Shown here piece after piece: positions 63,456 through 64,000 of a stretch of DNA of 64,000 bases. Location of the stretch: assembly GCA_029938085.1 (NCBI GenBank), contig JAPYOS010000001.1, positions 186,143-250,142 on the forward strand, read 5' to 3'. The position numbers and the translations under genes are program-made. Numbering within the stretch: the first letter of the stretch is position 1; every line of letters begins with the position of its first letter. The notes beneath the pieces are model-generated. The model did no database searches. It had not been told where the DNA came from and was given only the letters and a program-made list of their open reading frames with translations. The DNA is from Oceanospirillaceae bacterium. GTDB taxonomy: Bacteria; Pseudomonadota; Gammaproteobacteria; Pseudomonadales; Balneatricaceae.

Positions 63456-63686
63456 ATGGAATCACCAATCCATTTGCTGAGAGCCCTATTTGAGCAATTA
63501 GGGCTAGAGGGCACCGAGATAGCGATCAACGACTTTATCAATAGTCACTGCCCCCTAGCTGGCAATATAGAGCTGCATAAGGCCGACTTTTGGAGCGCAT
63601 CTCAGGCATCTTTCTTACAACAAGTAAAAAACGAGGATGCCGATTGGGCTGGAATTGTTGATCAGTTGGATGCCCTGTTGCGTTAA
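63456..63686 (+). CDS. Small conserved protein, DUF2789 type
   Basis: The 76-residue protein fits DUF2789: LLRALFEQLGLEGTEIAINDFINSH, ADFWSASQASFLQQ and DADWAGIVDQLDALLR. The function is unknown. GGGAG is seven bases upstream of the ATG, and the candidate -10 box at 63397 is just before it. It ends 12 bases before cfa and may be co-transcribed with it. Confidence 0.8.
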   Translation: MESPIHLLRALFEQLGLEGTEIAINDFINSHCPLAGNIELHKADFWSASQASFLQQVKNEDADWAGIVDQLDALLR

Positions 63687-63698
63687 TGGTGCAGCACT

Positions 63699-64000
63699 AT
63701 GTTTGATAGACTGATTAAAGAAAAACTTAACCAACAACTTGCTGTGGCTGGCGTGTGCTTTGATGGGCCTAACATATGGGATCCAAAGGTGCGCAATTTG
63801 CATTTGTATAGCCGCATTATGACACAGGGAACACTGGGTCTAGGAGAAGCTTATATGGAAGGCTGGTGGGAGTGTGAGGCTCTGGACCAGTTTTTCTACC
63901 GGCTATTGCGGTACGGGATTGGCGAACAGTTGAAGTTTCCTTTATCGAACTGGAATAGGTGGGTGGCAAAGCTTATCAATCTGCAAACCTCACGAAGGGC
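63699..64000 (+). CDS. cfa: Cyclopropane-fatty-acyl-phospholipid synthase, 5' part (cut by window)
   Basis: The first about 100 residues are present: MFDRLIKEKLNQQLAVAGV, VRNLHLYSRIMTQGTLGLGEAYMEGWWECEALDQFFYRLLR, and WVAKLINLQTSRRA. They closely match the N-terminal domain of E. coli Cfa (GSLGLGESYMDGWWECDRLDMFF; LFNLQSKKRA). The enzyme methylenates unsaturated phospholipid chains with SAM, usually in stationary phase. The catalytic domain lies beyond the window. Confidence 0.92.
   Translation, partial: MFDRLIKEKLNQQLAVAGVCFDGPNIWDPKVRNLHLYSRIMTQGTLGLGEAYMEGWWECEALDQFFYRLLRYGIGEQLKFPLSNWNRWVAKLINLQTSRR

Overview
The window is a chromosomal segment of a gammaproteobacterium, most likely marine and aerobic or facultative. 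The evidence is the full set of gammaproteobacterial-type genes (HexR-like regulator, UvrD, SelO, Dtd, the yeaG-yeaH-ycgB trio, Cfa), TRAP transport, and a methylated-amine type module (MttB-like plus dimethylglycine dehydrogenase-like). Base composition looks close to balanced. I cannot name the genus from sequence alone. I saw no rRNA, tRNA, CRISPR array or intact insertion sequence.

Layout. 1-4005: the end of imuB and a complete dnaE2, i.e. the ImuB/DnaE2 mutagenic translesion system. 4006-9784 (minus): a TakP-type TRAP transporter operon (dctP, attenuator hairpin, dctQ, a dctM with a long helical C-terminal extension), followed by a HexR-like regulator. 10058-16977: housekeeping genes (uvrD, selO, a MAPEG protein, dtd, proline iminopeptidase, an FAD amine oxidase).

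17081-46094 is a large corrinoid island bracketed by two cobalamin riboswitches of opposite orientation. The first (plus) leads chlID-cobO-cobB-cbiD-cbiJ-cbiX-cobH-cobL-cobI-cbiG-cobJ-cobM. After a small scar (an antitoxin remnant, an MFS transporter, a decayed DUF3291 gene and a thiamine-binding protein gene), a second run, cobW-cobN-cobQ-cbiB-cobC-cysG, supplies the rest of corrin amidation, the aminopropanol arm and precorrin-2. Unrelated small genes follow (a coiled-coil protein, an EamA permease and a split DUF2145 gene). The second riboswitch (minus) leads a cobalt-uptake operon, cbtB-cbtA-orf117-NicO/UreH-like permease. The enzyme set is a mosaic: CbiX, CbiG and CbiD belong to the early-cobalt, oxygen-independent route, while CobN with a fused ChlI-ChlD protein belongs to late cobalt insertion. 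No CobG/CobZ or CobF is seen. Nucleotide-loop genes (CobU/CobP, CobS/CobV, CobT) are not in this window.

46279-49016: a branched-chain aminotransferase and a three-gene set ending in an OmpA-like lipoprotein or envelope protein. 49053-55695: a ureohydrolase, a DMGDH/GcvT-type flavoprotein, a non-pyrrolysine MttB-like methyltransferase, a divergent LysR regulator and a haloacid dehalogenase. 55696-56625 is a mobile-element scar with a frameshifted tyrosine integrase and a heptamer tandem repeat. 56626-61333 (minus): prkA(yeaG)-yeaH-spoVR(ycgB), a stationary-phase/stress operon in relatives. 61946-64000: an ATP-grasp ligase, two small conserved proteins (DUF6494 and DUF2789 types), and the start of cfa, cut by the window edge.

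All calls rest on reading the sequence and on family knowledge. No database search was run.
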